From positions 1 through 47,606 of the forward strand of contig JAITRP010000203.1 in assembly GCA_031288305.1 (NCBI GenBank): a stretch of DNA of 47,606 nt, written 5' to 3'. Positions 1 through 8,151 of this stretch are shown one piece after another. The position numbers were made by a program, and so were the translations under genes. The notes under the pieces are model-generated. The model saw only the letters and a program-made list of their open reading frames with translations, was not told where the DNA came from and did not search any database. The stretch's first letter is position 1, and each line of letters opens with the position of its first letter. This stretch comes from Zoogloeaceae bacterium (GTDB lineage: Bacteria; Pseudomonadota; Gammaproteobacteria; Burkholderiales; Rhodocyclaceae).

Positions 1-16
1 GTTTGTCGAGTGCCAT
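1..16 (-). CDS. 5' end of the next leftward phage gene (partial)
   Basis: On the minus strand a GGAG ribosome-binding site, four bases after the stop of the gene before it, precedes ATG at position 16. The reading frame starts MALDK and runs off the window. The spacing is that of the head operon, so this is very probably the start of the next connector or tail gene. Nothing about its function can be read from five codons. Confidence 0.5.
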
Positions 17-19
17 GAT

Positions 20-517
20 TTACTCCAGTTCTACAGGTTCGGAAGGGGAAAGGACGAGGCGCGAACCTGACAGCGCCACGCCGATGTAAAGGTCGAAGCC
101 GCTCGCGGGCGGCGTTTGCGTGAGATTGCCGCCCGCGCCCAGCCACACCGCGCCGGGCGTGAGATTGAGGCCGGAGGCGTCGAGGACGCCCAGGCGTTGC
201 AGGGTCGCGGGATTTCCCGCCGTCGCCGACGTGACGGCGATCCCGGCAAACAGCGCGACATGCGCCGCGTCCTGGTTGTCCAGCAGATACACCTTTTCGT
301 CCGCGTCTTCCCAGACGACCTTGAGGGCGGAGAGCGTCTCGCCCGCGACACGGGACACGCGCGATTCCGCCGCGTCCGCGCCCGGCGGGCCGGGCAGGCC
401 GCGTTGTCCGTACTCCACAACTTCCACTTCCCGCGCGAAAGCGTCGCCCCGGAAGAAAACCTCTTCGCGCTCGCGACCGCCCTCCTGTCCGTCGCGGAAA
501 AAAACCTGGCGTTCCAT
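20..517 (-). CDS. phage structural protein with short collagen-like stretch, unknown function
   Basis: The 165-residue product is last but one of the leftward head genes visible here. Residues near 40-50 hold a short Gly-Pro-rich collagen-like segment (GLPGPPGAD), which in phage proteins is common in tail fibres and head appendages. The rest is a small beta-rich domain with many Val, Leu, Gly and Ala. It overlaps the upstream gene as TGATG, pointing to translational coupling; a GTG one codon earlier is the alternative start. I do not recognise the family. Its place after the adaptor suggests a virion-associated role, which is inference from position. Confidence 0.6.
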   Translation of the reverse strand: MERQVFFRDGQEGGREREEVFFRGDAFAREVEVVEYGQRGLPGPPGADAAESRVSRVAGETLSALKVVWEDADEKVYLLDNQDAAHVALFAGIAVTSATAGNPATLQRLGVLDASGLNLTPGAVWLGAGGNLTQTPPASGFDLYIGVALSGSRLVLSPSEPVELE

Positions 518-1089
518 CACGTCCGCTCCCTGGAAACGAACCCGGTGAACACGTGCCGGTTCACGCCGTCCGCGCCAATGGCGTCGATGTCGACCACGAA
601 GCGGCTGCGCTTCGCCTCCCGCAACGCGTCCAGCGTGGCGAGCACATGGATGGCGGAAAGCCCGACATCCGCCGTCACCCCCGCGCCCTGCGTCAATTCG
701 AGAAAAGCCGCCTCGCCCGGACGATCCTTCAAGGACGCGGAAATCGTCATGCCTTGCAGGTCGACGGGGGTGAGAAACTTCACCACGCCGCCGTCATGGT
801 AGCGGTGAAAGCGGCTGGCGTTCACCCGGTTCAGTTCTATGACGTTCGCGTCGAGGACGGTTGCCCTTTGCCAGCCCGTCTCGTTGATCTCGCGCATCCC
901 GCCCACGGATTCGACCTTGACGAACCAGCCGTCGGGGATGCCGTGCGCGGGCACGGTGAGGCGCGCGGGGGCGCTTGCCTCGACGAGCGCGACCTGCCTC
1001 CAGATGAGCGGCGGCGCGCTCCAGCGCAGCGACAGGGCGAACGCGTCGTCGTCCGCGATATGGAAAACGCGCCGCGCGTTGCCAGGCAT
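517..1089 (-). CDS. conserved phage virion-region protein, unknown function
   Basis: The product is 190 residues, with a start that overlaps the previous stop as TGATG, or GTG one codon earlier. The sequence is mixed alpha/beta without membrane segments or signal peptide, and with a beta-rich C-terminal half (for example RFVVDIDAIGADG). I recognise no named domain. Its place between the adaptor-like protein and the collagen-containing protein suggests a head-completion or tail-connector role, by synteny only. Confidence 0.6.
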   Translation of the reverse strand: MPGNARRVFHIADDDAFALSLRWSAPPLIWRQVALVEASAPARLTVPAHGIPDGWFVKVESVGGMREINETGWQRATVLDANVIELNRVNASRFHRYHDGGVVKFLTPVDLQGMTISASLKDRPGEAAFLELTQGAGVTADVGLSAIHVLATLDALREAKRSRFVVDIDAIGADGVNRHVFTGFVSRERT

Positions 1090-1739
1090 CACAAGCCTCC
1101 GTAGGCGACGCGCGCCGGACGCCAGTTGAGGCGTTCCCTGGCCGCGCGCGCGGCCAGCATCTGTTCGTGGTACTCGACCTGCGCCGTCCGGGCGCGGTTG
1201 GGGTCGTAGCCGTCGGCGTCCGGGCGGCTGTAGGCCTGCTGCTTCATATGCGCGATCAGCGCGGGAATGTGCGCTTCCTCGACTTCCGCCACCTCGTCGT
1301 CGAGTTCGCGGATCGGAAAGAGCGGCAGACGCCGCAAGGCAAGCGTCAGCCCGTAGTCTTTATCGGGCGTGGGGGAGAGGCGAATCGCCCCTGTGTCCGC
1401 GCCGGTAATCAGGAAGCGAGGCGTGCCCGGAGGACTGCGATCCTGGGGGATATGCGAAAGGTGGGAAATGTGCCGGAGGGCAAGCGGCGCGCGCTCGCCA
1501 TCCAGTTGCGCGCGCAGGATTTTCTTCACCAGGGGCGAAATGGGAACGCGCGCCTCCCCTTTGTAGACAGGGAGCGCGCCCAGGTCGCCGCCCGTCTCCA
1601 TGATGCCGCCGATGTCGGCCACGAAGGCCGCGCGCGCGTCGGCAAGATAGCGGAGCGCCTCGTCGTCCGACCAGAGGTGGGGGCGCTCCGTATCGAAGGC
1701 GTCCTGGCGAAACCAGCGGATCGCGTCAGCCGCCCGCAT
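1089..1739 (-). CDS. head-tail adaptor-like protein (DUF6682/gp4-type, probable)
   Basis: The 216-residue protein has a helical N-terminal part with LRYLADARAAFVADI, which resembles the helical core of the gp4-type adaptors of short-tailed phages. Such adaptors assemble under the portal and close the DNA exit channel. Length and place in the operon (capsid, decoration, small protein, adaptor) fit. GGGAG precedes the ATG, and the start lies seven bases after the stop of the 107-residue gene. The family call rests on general resemblance and gene order, not on an alignment, so it is moderate. Confidence 0.5.
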   Translation of the reverse strand: MRAADAIRWFRQDAFDTERPHLWSDDEALRYLADARAAFVADIGGIMETGGDLGALPVYKGEARVPISPLVKKILRAQLDGERAPLALRHISHLSHIPQDRSPPGTPRFLITGADTGAIRLSPTPDKDYGLTLALRRLPLFPIRELDDEVAEVEEAHIPALIAHMKQQAYSRPDADGYDPNRARTAQVEYHEQMLAARAARERLNWRPARVAYGGL

Positions 1740-1745
1740 GGCCGC

Positions 1746-2069
1746 CTACTCCCTGCCGCCCTTGAACTCCGCCCAGGCTTGCGCCACTTCGGCGGCTTTC
1801 AGGTCGCGCCCGACAATGGCCTCGACCGCTTCCGTCCTGGGCGCGCCCTTGACGGTGAACTTCTCCGCGTCCGCCTCTTCGGCCAGGAGCCGAATCGCTT
1901 CGAGAAGGTCGTCGACCGGCGCGGGCGGATGTACGGGAACCGCGCCGATGCCGACAGCCTCTTCTGCGAGACGCTCCGGCACGTGCGTGGGCAAGCCCTT
2001 CGTGAAGCGGATGGACAGCCCGTGCCGGGAGCGCAACACGAAGTCGCGTTGCAGGATGAAGTCAGGCAT
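1746..2069 (-). CDS. small phage head-operon protein, unknown function
   Basis: The 107-residue soluble protein starts three bases after the stop of the decoration-like gene, with GGGAG as ribosome-binding site. The N-terminal half is beta-rich and basic; the C-terminal half is helical (LLEAIRLLAEEADAEKF, then AVEAIVGRDLKAAEVAQAW). No motif is recognised. Small genes at this place in short-tailed phages often encode head-completion factors, but nothing in the sequence proves that. Confidence 0.6.
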   Translation of the reverse strand: MPDFILQRDFVLRSRHGLSIRFTKGLPTHVPERLAEEAVGIGAVPVHPPAPVDDLLEAIRLLAEEADAEKFTVKGAPRTEAVEAIVGRDLKAAEVAQAWAEFKGGRE

Positions 2070-2072
2070 CGC

Positions 2073-2498
2073 TTATCTCCCGGAGTTCTCGTCCGCCTTG
2101 CCCGGCGTGATGTACAGCAGGCGGATGACGAGCGCCCCCGCCGTCGCCGCCCCGGAGGTCGCGGTCACGGAAAGCAGCGCGTCGCCCTCGATCCTGAGCG
2201 CGCCCGCCACGCTGAGGGTTGCCGAAGCCGCCCCCGCGGTCGTGCCGATCCGGTCGTCGTCGGCGGCGTCGCCAATCTTCAGCGAGCCTCCCGTGAAACC
2301 CGCCACAGGGGTGACGACTTCCACCCCCGCGCCGATGACGCGCGCGCCGGGCGGCAGTTCGGCGATTGGATAGACGGCTCCCGCGGCGAGCGCGCCCTGC
2401 GTCGCTCCGGCGACGGTGACAACGGTGTCGCCCACGTCCACGAAGTACTCGATGCACTGGACGTTCTGCGAGCCAGTGGTTTTGCGTTTCAAAGCCAT
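2073..2498 (-). CDS. head decoration-like protein
   Basis: The 141-residue protein lies immediately downstream of the major capsid gene, with an AGGAGA ribosome-binding site. It is rich in Ala, Gly, Val and Thr and looks like repeated short beta strands (DTVVTVAGATQGALAAGAV, then GAASATLSVAGALRIEG). It has few charged helices and no cysteine cluster or membrane segment. Composition and position right after the capsid gene are typical of capsid-decorating proteins. The function is inferred from these two facts. Confidence 0.55.
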   Translation of the reverse strand: MALKRKTTGSQNVQCIEYFVDVGDTVVTVAGATQGALAAGAVYPIAELPPGARVIGAGVEVVTPVAGFTGGSLKIGDAADDDRIGTTAGAASATLSVAGALRIEGDALLSVTATSGAATAGALVIRLLYITPGKADENSGR

Positions 2499-2510
2499 GA
2501 TGCGTCTCCT

Positions 2511-3638
2511 TTACTGAGCGACGTAGATCGACATCACACCGTGGTCTTGCAGGGTGTTGCCGGAGTATTGGCTGACGAACTGTGGTTTCTTCAGCCCGAA
2601 GATGCGCCCGGAAGCGATGCCGACCTGGTTCTTGTAGTCGAACTTCTCTTCTTCCCAGGTGGGCGCGCCGATTTCGGCGATGCCCAGCGCCTGCGCGCCG
2701 CAGAGCAGCACCTGGCAGCCGTCCACTGTGCCGGAAGCCCCGTACTTGGCGCCGGAGGGCGCGTTGGCGGTGTTCACCACGTACTCGTTGTCGTGGATGT
2801 GCAGCCCGTCCACCAGCACGCCTTCGCCCGTAAACAAGGGGTTGGACTTGCCCGATTGCGCGGCGTCCTTGACGATGTTCATGTAGTTCGGGTCGAGCTT
2901 CAGGCTCGTCATCGCCTGCGGCGAGAGGAACACGTGATAGACCTCGGAACCGCCGGAACCGCGAACCGGGCGGATGTGCTCGATGCGCGCCTGCGCCTTG
3001 CCCTTCACCAGCAGGTTCCAGGTCACGGTGTCGGTCGCCGTCACGTCGGAAGACGCGCCGCCCTGCACCAGGGCGCCGTCGGAGTTGGCGGCGTTCTTCG
3101 CCCAGCGATAAACGCGCCGGGAGGTCGGCGGGGCAATGTCGCTGGCGAACGCCAGGTCTTTCCACTGGTCCTTGTCGGGACGCTTGCCGCCCTGGTTGAA
3201 GTTGCTGTAATCCACGCCGGAAAGCGTGAGGAAAACCAGCTGGTCGAGGGTGTTGGCGAGCCAGTAGCGCAGGACGGATTGCGCCGTCTTGCGGAAATTG
3301 ACCACGCTCTTCATGTCGGCGAAGCGCCCGTAGTCGCGGTGCGCCTTTCGGAGCATGGAGAGATGAATCTCCTGCTCGTAGGAAACCAGCGCGGTTTCGT
3401 TGCCTTCCAGTTGCCGGTCGTCGACCACGCCGCCGTCGATGGAATCCGGCACAAGGGTGATGACCGCCTTTGTGCCGGTCTTGGATTTCGTGAGTTCGGT
3501 GACGCGCTGGAAAAGCGCGTTGTCGTCGCTGCCGATGTAGCGCGAAGCTACCGCGAGATTGCGCGCCTGGCGCCAGAGATCGCGCGACCATACGGTCAGT
3601 TCGTTCTCGGTCAGCGCGCCAAAGTTGGTTTTTGGCAT
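2511..3638 (-). CDS. major capsid protein (N4 gp56-like / DUF4043 type)
   Basis: The 375-residue protein builds the icosahedral head. It matches the N4 gp56-like capsid group in length and layout: an N-terminal segment with the acidic 'SDDNALFQRVTELTK' run, a polar middle, and a C-terminal part with WEEEKFDYKNQVGIASGRI and a terminal 'MSIYVAQ'. GGACG precedes the ATG. The gene follows the acidic scaffold-like gene and precedes the decoration-like gene, as expected. Upstream lie a leftward terminator (3820-3842) and a promoter (3781-3809), so the capsid can be transcribed apart from portal and scaffold. That would suit its higher stoichiometry. Confidence 0.85.
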   Translation of the reverse strand: MPKTNFGALTENELTVWSRDLWRQARNLAVASRYIGSDDNALFQRVTELTKSKTGTKAVITLVPDSIDGGVVDDRQLEGNETALVSYEQEIHLSMLRKAHRDYGRFADMKSVVNFRKTAQSVLRYWLANTLDQLVFLTLSGVDYSNFNQGGKRPDKDQWKDLAFASDIAPPTSRRVYRWAKNAANSDGALVQGGASSDVTATDTVTWNLLVKGKAQARIEHIRPVRGSGGSEVYHVFLSPQAMTSLKLDPNYMNIVKDAAQSGKSNPLFTGEGVLVDGLHIHDNEYVVNTANAPSGAKYGASGTVDGCQVLLCGAQALGIAEIGAPTWEEEKFDYKNQVGIASGRIFGLKKPQFVSQYSGNTLQDHGVMSIYVAQ

Positions 3639-3780
3639 GATGCTCGTCCTTTGAAAAAGTCATTTCCGCCAGCGCCGCAAAGCGCTGACAACCTGTTCGC
3701 CGGTATCGCGGGCAAGCGAGAAACGACCGGTTTCGGGGACGAGCCGGGCGCAATGTCGTTTGCGCCATACGAATGTTTCC

Positions 3781-3809
3781 ATGATAGTACGTCGTTTCAC
3801 GAAACGCAA
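3781..3809 (-). promoter_or_regulatory. capsid-gene promoter with operator-like spacer
   Basis: On the minus strand TTGCGT (3809-3804), a 17-base spacer and TATCAT (3786-3781) form a sigma-70-type promoter for the capsid gene. The spacer begins TTCGTGAAACGACGTA. The same 16 bases fill the 17-base spacer of the promoter at 23645-23673. The -35/spacer junction also makes a palindrome, CGTTTCGTGAAACG. A regulator bound here would block RNA polymerase. The leader to the capsid ATG would be about 135 bases. Confidence 0.6.
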
Positions 3810-3819
3810 GATATATTGT

Positions 3820-3842
3820 AAAAAAAGGGCACCGAAGCGCCC
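3820..3842 (-). terminator. leftward intrinsic terminator between scaffold and capsid genes
   Basis: On the minus strand GGGCGC-TTCG-GTGCCC forms a six-pair hairpin (one G-T pair) with a stable TTCG loop, followed directly by a run of seven T. It lies 40 bases past the scaffold-like gene and just upstream of the capsid promoter, so it separates two transcription units. Confidence 0.75.
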
Positions 3843-3882
3843 TGAAACCGCGCGACCCCCAGCAGGTCGCCGCGCGGCCATC

Positions 3883-4830
3883 TCATCGAAGCGTGTCGCC
3901 GCGCATCGTCGCCAGTTCGCGTTCCGAGAGCTTCTCGAACTCCTCGTCGCTCATCTCGGCAATCTTGCGCTTGTTCGCGCCCGCGGCGTCGGAATTCGCC
4001 CCGGCCTCCCCCATCGCGGCGGGTTGCCGGCGCGAAGTGTCGACGTTCCGGGCGACCTGCGCCGCCTTGCGCGTCGCGCCCACCGCCGCGCCCAATCCCT
4101 TGGCCTTGACGGCGCCCTCCTCGCCGGAGTCGATGAAGCGCGCGACCACCTCGCCCGCCGCCAGGTTCAGGGCGCGCGCCGGGTTCTTTCCCTGGCGGAT
4201 GTGCGCCTGTTGCTTGGCGAGCACCAATTCCACCAGATCGGCGTCGTATTCCTTGGAATCCGGGTTGAACTGCGGCACGGAAGCCTCGAACTGCGCCACG
4301 GCCAGTTGCAACTCGCGCTGTTCCAGGGTCTGCGCGGAGATCGCCAGCGCCGCGCGCTCGGCTTCCACCCGCGAGAGCGCGCGCTCCACGCCGCGCAGTT
4401 CCTTGCCCAGAGCCTTGACTTTCTCGAAATCGCCATCCACCTCGGCCTGGGCGCGCGCGTCTTCCAACTGGTCGATGCGCTCTTCAAGCTGCCGCACCGG
4501 GTCGCCTTGCGGGATTTTGCCCGCCGCGGCGGCGTCCTCCAGTTGGCGCAGGCGTTCCTCGGCGGCCTGGCGCGCTTCGCGCTCCTTGGCGACCGCCTCG
4601 TCGAAGCGCGACTTGGGGATGCGGGTTTCGTCCCTGGCGTCCTCGCCCTCCTCGTCCCTGGCGTCCTCGCCGTCGTCCTCGTCCTCATCCGCTTTCGCGG
4701 CCTGGGCGTCGTCCCCGTCGTCCTCGTCGTCCTCGTCGTCCTCGTCGTCCGGCTCGAACAGGTCGCCGCGCGCCCTCGCCAGTTCCTCTTCGCCCAGGTC
4801 GTCGTCCTTCCCTGTGTCTTGCGTAGTCAT
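3883..4830 (-). CDS. scaffolding-like acidic protein
   Basis: The 315-residue protein sits between portal and capsid genes, the usual place of a scaffold protein, which guides procapsid assembly and then leaves. Residues from about 10 to 75 are strongly acidic, with long Asp/Glu runs. They are followed by a helical coiled-coil-like region (KEREARQAAEERLRQLEDA, VRQLEERIDQLEDARAQAE) and a more basic C-terminus, as in many scaffolds that bind capsid through a basic tail. The start at 4830 is chosen because AGGAGG lies nine bases upstream. An earlier ATG at 4848 has no such site. The ribosome-binding site lies inside the end of the portal gene. Confidence 0.7.
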   Translation of the reverse strand: MTTQDTGKDDDLGEEELARARGDLFEPDDEDDEDDEDDGDDAQAAKADEDEDDGEDARDEEGEDARDETRIPKSRFDEAVAKEREARQAAEERLRQLEDAAAAGKIPQGDPVRQLEERIDQLEDARAQAEVDGDFEKVKALGKELRGVERALSRVEAERAALAISAQTLEQRELQLAVAQFEASVPQFNPDSKEYDADLVELVLAKQQAHIRQGKNPARALNLAAGEVVARFIDSGEEGAVKAKGLGAAVGATRKAAQVARNVDTSRRQPAAMGEAGANSDAAGANKRKIAEMSDEEFEKLSERELATMRGDTLR

Positions 4831-4834
4831 TTCC

Positions 4835-7009
4835 TCAGCCCTCCTCATCGGCCAGGTTTTGTTGAAATTGGGCGAATCTCGCCTCTTCCTCGCGGCGCGC
4901 GCGCTCCGCCTGTTTCGCTTCGCGCGCGCGGCCTTCCTCGCGTCCGCGCCGTTCGCCCGCCGCGAGCCTTTGTTGCTCCAGCGCCCGGCGCTCTCCGCCT
5001 TCCACCTGCGCGTTCTCGATCTGCCGCGCCTTGAGCGCCAGTTCTTCCTTGTCGCGCACGGCCTGCAAGAGCATTCTTTCGCGCGCCACCTCCGCCTTCT
5101 TTTCCTCGCGCGAATCGGCGGCGAATTCGTCCACCCCCTTCGCCAGGCGCTGCGCGCGCACGATGTTCATCCTTGCGTCGGCCATTGTCTTCTGCGCCTT
5201 GGTTTCCTTGACCGCGATGTCGGCCATTGCCGCGCGCTGGCTCAACTGTTCGCGCATCCGCATCTCCGGCGACTGTTTCGCCGCCTCGATGCCCTTGACG
5301 ATCTCGCCGCGCCGCAACAGGCGGCTGTTCTCGATGAGCACCGAATCCTCGATGGCGACGCCCAACTGGCGCAGCGCCACCGCCTGCTCGAACTGACTGT
5401 CCTCCAGCGAGGCTCGATAGGGCGAGGAACTGATCACGATGTCGTACTCGCCCATCGTCAGGTCGTTCGTGATCTCTCCCGTCGCCGGATCAGGCTGGTT
5501 GACGGCCACCTGTTCCTGCTCGCGCGAAAAATCGTCGTGCGTGATGTTGAGCAGGCGGGGTTCGGTATAGTAGTTCTGGATGAGCGCGAGCACGTTCCTG
5601 GCGAGCAGCCAGTCGGTTCTCTCCAGGTTGTCGAAGAACTTGACCAGGTTGACCGCGCCGCGCTGCTGCTTGTAGGCGATGGCCTTGGCGGCCACGTCCT
5701 CGCGGTCGAAGCCCTGCATCGAGTCGGAGACGTTGGAAATGGACTTGATGGCCTCCTCGGCCTTGTAGGTGACGCGATCCAGTCCCGTGGGCACCTGGTT
5801 GGGCTGTATCTTCTGCGGCGGCTGCGCGCCCTTCCGGTACTCCAGCACCAGGCCGGTCGTCGCGCCGCGCGCTTCGAGTTCGGCCATGTCCATGTTGGTG
5901 AGGGAATCCTGTTCCACCACCCAGCCGGAGTTGGCCGAGGTGTTGATCACGTGCAGTTCCTGGCTGGACGCCTTGTTCAGGATTTCCTGCGGGCCGATCA
6001 GGTTCTCGACGATGCCCACGGCGTTGCCGTGGAAGAAATAGGGAAAGTAGGGCACCACCGTGAAATGGGCAAAGGGCGACCATTCGTCGTGCAACACCAC
6101 CGGCCCCGCGGATACCGTCCAGCGGATGCGCTTGACGCGTTCCTCCATCACCGCCAGCTTGCTCTGGTACTTGTCCAGCGTGGCGGCGATGCGCTCGCGC
6201 GACCAGTCTTCCGGGATGGGGCGGGTGTCGCCGGCGGCGAGGTCTACGAAGAACTTCTGCTTGCCCAGCTTCCTGTGCTGGCGCTCGATGACGCGCACGC
6301 GCCGCCGCAGGGCGTCGTTCTCCAGCCCGTCGCCGGAGAGCGGCTCGCGCCCGGATTCAGCGGCGCCGAAGGTGTCGCGCTCTTCCCACACGTCCGCGCC
6401 GCAGCCGTCCTCCGCTTCGCCGTCGTAGCGCAGCAGTTCGGCGTCGGCCTCGTTGTAGAGCGCCTCGATGTCGTCGGCGGTCATCCACTTGGTGAGAATG
6501 ACCTGGTTCCACTCGTCGGGGTCGTAGGTCTCCGCCTCCGGGTCGATGAGCACGTTCTTGGGGTTCAGCTGGCTAATGCGCGCCTCGCCCAGCAGCGAGT
6601 CGGAGAAGTCCAGGCGCACGTCGTAGAAGCCGCGCCCCGTGACCATGCCGTCCCAGAACACGTCCGAGCGTTTCCAGGGCAACTGGTTGTTCTGCGCCAC
6701 CTGGAGCCAGACTTTGGAGAGCGCCTCCGCCACGCCGTCCGGCGCGCCCGTGGCGGGGCGAAACAGCACTTCCACCCGGTTCTTGATCTGCTCGCCAGAG
6801 ACCGTGCCCAGCACGGAGACGATCTTGTTGATGGTGATGGCCGGGCGTTCCTGCTCGGCCAGGAGGGCGAGGTCGGCCTCCTTCCACTGCCTGCCCGCCA
6901 CGAACCGCGTGCAGGCGGCGGCCTTCTTGATGAAGTCGAGATGCCCCCCGTCTCGCAGCAAGCGATACTGGTCGAAGTTCTCCTGGGCGAGACGCGTGTT
7001 GAGGGGCAC
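4835..7009 (-). CDS. portal protein (P22-like)
   Basis: The 724-residue protein forms the dodecameric ring at the DNA entry vertex and docks the terminase. Length and motifs fit the P22-type portal group: an N-terminal region with RPAITINKIVSVLGTVSGEQ, then the core with LNPKNVLIDPEAETYDPDEW, IGPQEILNKASSQELH and SMQGFDREDVAAKAIAYKQQ. The C-terminus from about residue 610 is a long charged helix rich in Arg, Glu and Ala, as in the portal barrel. I chose the GTG start at 7009. Its own promoter (7042-7070) would start transcription near 7035, which rules out the TTG at 7063 and the GTG at 7039. Confidence 0.85.
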   Translation of the reverse strand: MPLNTRLAQENFDQYRLLRDGGHLDFIKKAAACTRFVAGRQWKEADLALLAEQERPAITINKIVSVLGTVSGEQIKNRVEVLFRPATGAPDGVAEALSKVWLQVAQNNQLPWKRSDVFWDGMVTGRGFYDVRLDFSDSLLGEARISQLNPKNVLIDPEAETYDPDEWNQVILTKWMTADDIEALYNEADAELLRYDGEAEDGCGADVWEERDTFGAAESGREPLSGDGLENDALRRRVRVIERQHRKLGKQKFFVDLAAGDTRPIPEDWSRERIAATLDKYQSKLAVMEERVKRIRWTVSAGPVVLHDEWSPFAHFTVVPYFPYFFHGNAVGIVENLIGPQEILNKASSQELHVINTSANSGWVVEQDSLTNMDMAELEARGATTGLVLEYRKGAQPPQKIQPNQVPTGLDRVTYKAEEAIKSISNVSDSMQGFDREDVAAKAIAYKQQRGAVNLVKFFDNLERTDWLLARNVLALIQNYYTEPRLLNITHDDFSREQEQVAVNQPDPATGEITNDLTMGEYDIVISSSPYRASLEDSQFEQAVALRQLGVAIEDSVLIENSRLLRRGEIVKGIEAAKQSPEMRMREQLSQRAAMADIAVKETKAQKTMADARMNIVRAQRLAKGVDEFAADSREEKKAEVARERMLLQAVRDKEELALKARQIENAQVEGGERRALEQQRLAAGERRGREEGRAREAKQAERARREEEARFAQFQQNLADEEG

Positions 7010-7041
7010 GGATGTATACGACGTGAAAAAACGATTCACGA

Positions 7042-7070
7042 AGTATAGGCGGAGAGAAAACAAATGGCAA
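7042..7070 (-). promoter_or_regulatory. portal promoter with operator-like sequence at the transcription start
   Basis: On the minus strand TTGCCA (7070-7065), a 17-base spacer and TATACT (7047-7042) form a good sigma-70-type promoter. TTCGTGAA follows at 7042-7035, overlapping the expected start point. ACGTCGTA, the inverse of the second half of the capsid operator, lies at 7024-7017. Portal and scaffold would then be transcribed apart from the terminase, which lies 1.1 kb upstream behind two genes of opposite orientation. Confidence 0.55.
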
Positions 7071-7118
7071 GGGATATGTGTTTTGTGAAATGAAGCGCGC
7101 GCGCCATTCGTTTTCGCA

Positions 7119-7127
7119 TGCTACACT
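7119..7127 (+). promoter_or_regulatory. possible extended -10 promoter for the two-gene insert
   Basis: TG-C-TACACT matches an extended -10 element; no -35 of note lies upstream. Transcription would start near 7134, 28 bases before the ATG at 7162, leaving room for the GAGGAG site. It is back to back with the portal promoter. Confidence 0.35.
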
Positions 7128-7161
7128 TTGGGTTGTGTCATCCCCCTTCGAGGAGCCTCTC

Positions 7162-7395
7162 ATGAGCAACGTCAAATTCGGGCAGTGGTTTGACGAGCAG
7201 AAGCGGCGAGGGCTTGTAGACATCAAGTTCTCCATCGCGCCCAGTCAGACGACCACCGTCGACAACATCAAGAACGCGATTCTCGCCGCGGAAGACGCAA
7301 TCGCAAAGGGCGAACTGCGCGCGGCGCCCGCGCCAGCGCCCATACCGGACGATAGTGTGGCGAAAACCTTGCGCGCCATTCGCCTGGACGCCTGA
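7162..7395 (+). CDS. small protein upstream of the ImmA/IrrE-like gene
   Basis: The 77-residue soluble protein starts MSNVKFGQWF, with GAGGAG seven bases upstream. A longer frame from 7078 exists but lacks a ribosome-binding site. The C-terminal half has the helix NAILAAEDAIAKGEL, a Pro-Ala linker (APAPAPIP) and a basic end. I see no helix-turn-helix. It lies 59 bases before the ImmA/IrrE-like gene, and both run against the surrounding head genes, so they form a separately expressed pair. A partner or substrate role is possible by analogy with ImmA systems, but this is inference. Confidence 0.6.
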   Translation: MSNVKFGQWFDEQKRRGLVDIKFSIAPSQTTTVDNIKNAILAAEDAIAKGELRAAPAPAPIPDDSVAKTLRAIRLDA

Positions 7396-7454
7396 TCGCT
7401 ATAAACCAACTGCGGCGCCGCGAAGTTCGCGGCGTTTTCATATGGAAATTTTAT

Positions 7455-8138
7455 ATGGAAAATAACCAGGAAGTCTTCGACGCCCGCGCTCGCGCGCTTA
7501 CGCAGGAAATACTCGCCACGCTGTTTGCGAAGAACGGCCTCCCTCGAAAAATCAACTCGCTGCGGCAGGCTTCCGAAGTGCCCATAGAGCGCCGCAGTGA
7601 AGGCTCCTACAGTCTCGTTGACCACATCGCGCAGATGCCTGGCGTCGCCAAAATTGAAATCCTGCGTCCACAGACCGACAATGTGCCGGAGGGGTTTTCC
7701 TCCTACTACGAGCGGTTTGCGCGCAAAGAGGGCGACATTGTGCGCGTCGTGCTGCTTCGAGACTTCAACTATTGTGAATCCCGCTTCTATATCGCCAAAG
7801 AACTGTTGCACTACTGCCTGGACAAGACCGACGACGTGCGCATTCGTGACATGGCGCGATTCGACACCGTTGTTCAGGAGCTTATCACGGACAATCTCGA
7901 CCCGCTGGAGGGCGCGACGATGGCGGATCGCGCGGCGCGCTCTGGCGCGCTGGAACTTCTCATCCCTCATTGCTGGCTGCCTTTTCTTATCAGAATCCAC
8001 AGAGCCGCCATGCCAATCCTCCCGTGGGAGACAGAGGTTATCTCATTGCGCATTGCGCACATTCTGCGCGTGCAGAGCCGATTACTGAACGCGCATGTCT
8101 TCAGCCACCTATGGATCAGGGACGCGGCGCGCAAGTAA
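7455..8138 (+). CDS. ImmA/IrrE-like protein with altered zinc motif
   Basis: The 227-residue protein resembles the ImmA/IrrE (M78) group, which cleaves phage or mobile-element repressors. Two landmarks fit: RFYIAKELLHYCLD at residues 110-123 corresponds to the usual RFxxAHExxH helix, and ADRAARSGALELLIP at 157-171 to the usual EAxxFAAxLLMP segment. The first zinc ligand His is Lys here (KELLH, 115-119), so zinc hydrolysis is probably lost or changed. The C-terminal 50 residues (from IRIHRAAMPILPW) are basic and unlike the usual family end. The gene ends 13 bases from the convergent large terminase stop. It may be a binding or decoy protein instead of a protease. Confidence 0.6.
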   Translation: MENNQEVFDARARALTQEILATLFAKNGLPRKINSLRQASEVPIERRSEGSYSLVDHIAQMPGVAKIEILRPQTDNVPEGFSSYYERFARKEGDIVRVVLLRDFNYCESRFYIAKELLHYCLDKTDDVRIRDMARFDTVVQELITDNLDPLEGATMADRAARSGALELLIPHCWLPFLIRIHRAAMPILPWETEVISLRIAHILRVQSRLLNAHVFSHLWIRDAARK

Positions 8139-8151
8139 ATCGCGCGGCGGA

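Noticed and set aside
3660-3782. 40-codon leftward frame starting METFVWRKRH upstream of the capsid gene
   Set aside because: Its ATG overlaps the -10 of the capsid promoter, so it would lie upstream of the transcription start, and it has no ribosome-binding site.
1167-3821. Very long plus-strand open frame (884 codons) opposite the capsid region
   Set aside because: It is a GC-driven mirror of the head genes. The minus strand carries genes with ribosome-binding sites and recognisable families, and the plus frame has no homologous motif.
3893-7048. Plus-strand open frame of 1051 codons opposite portal and scaffold
   Set aside because: Composition is low-complexity Ser/Arg/Leu caused by the reverse of acidic and Ala-rich codons; portal and scaffold on the other strand explain the region.
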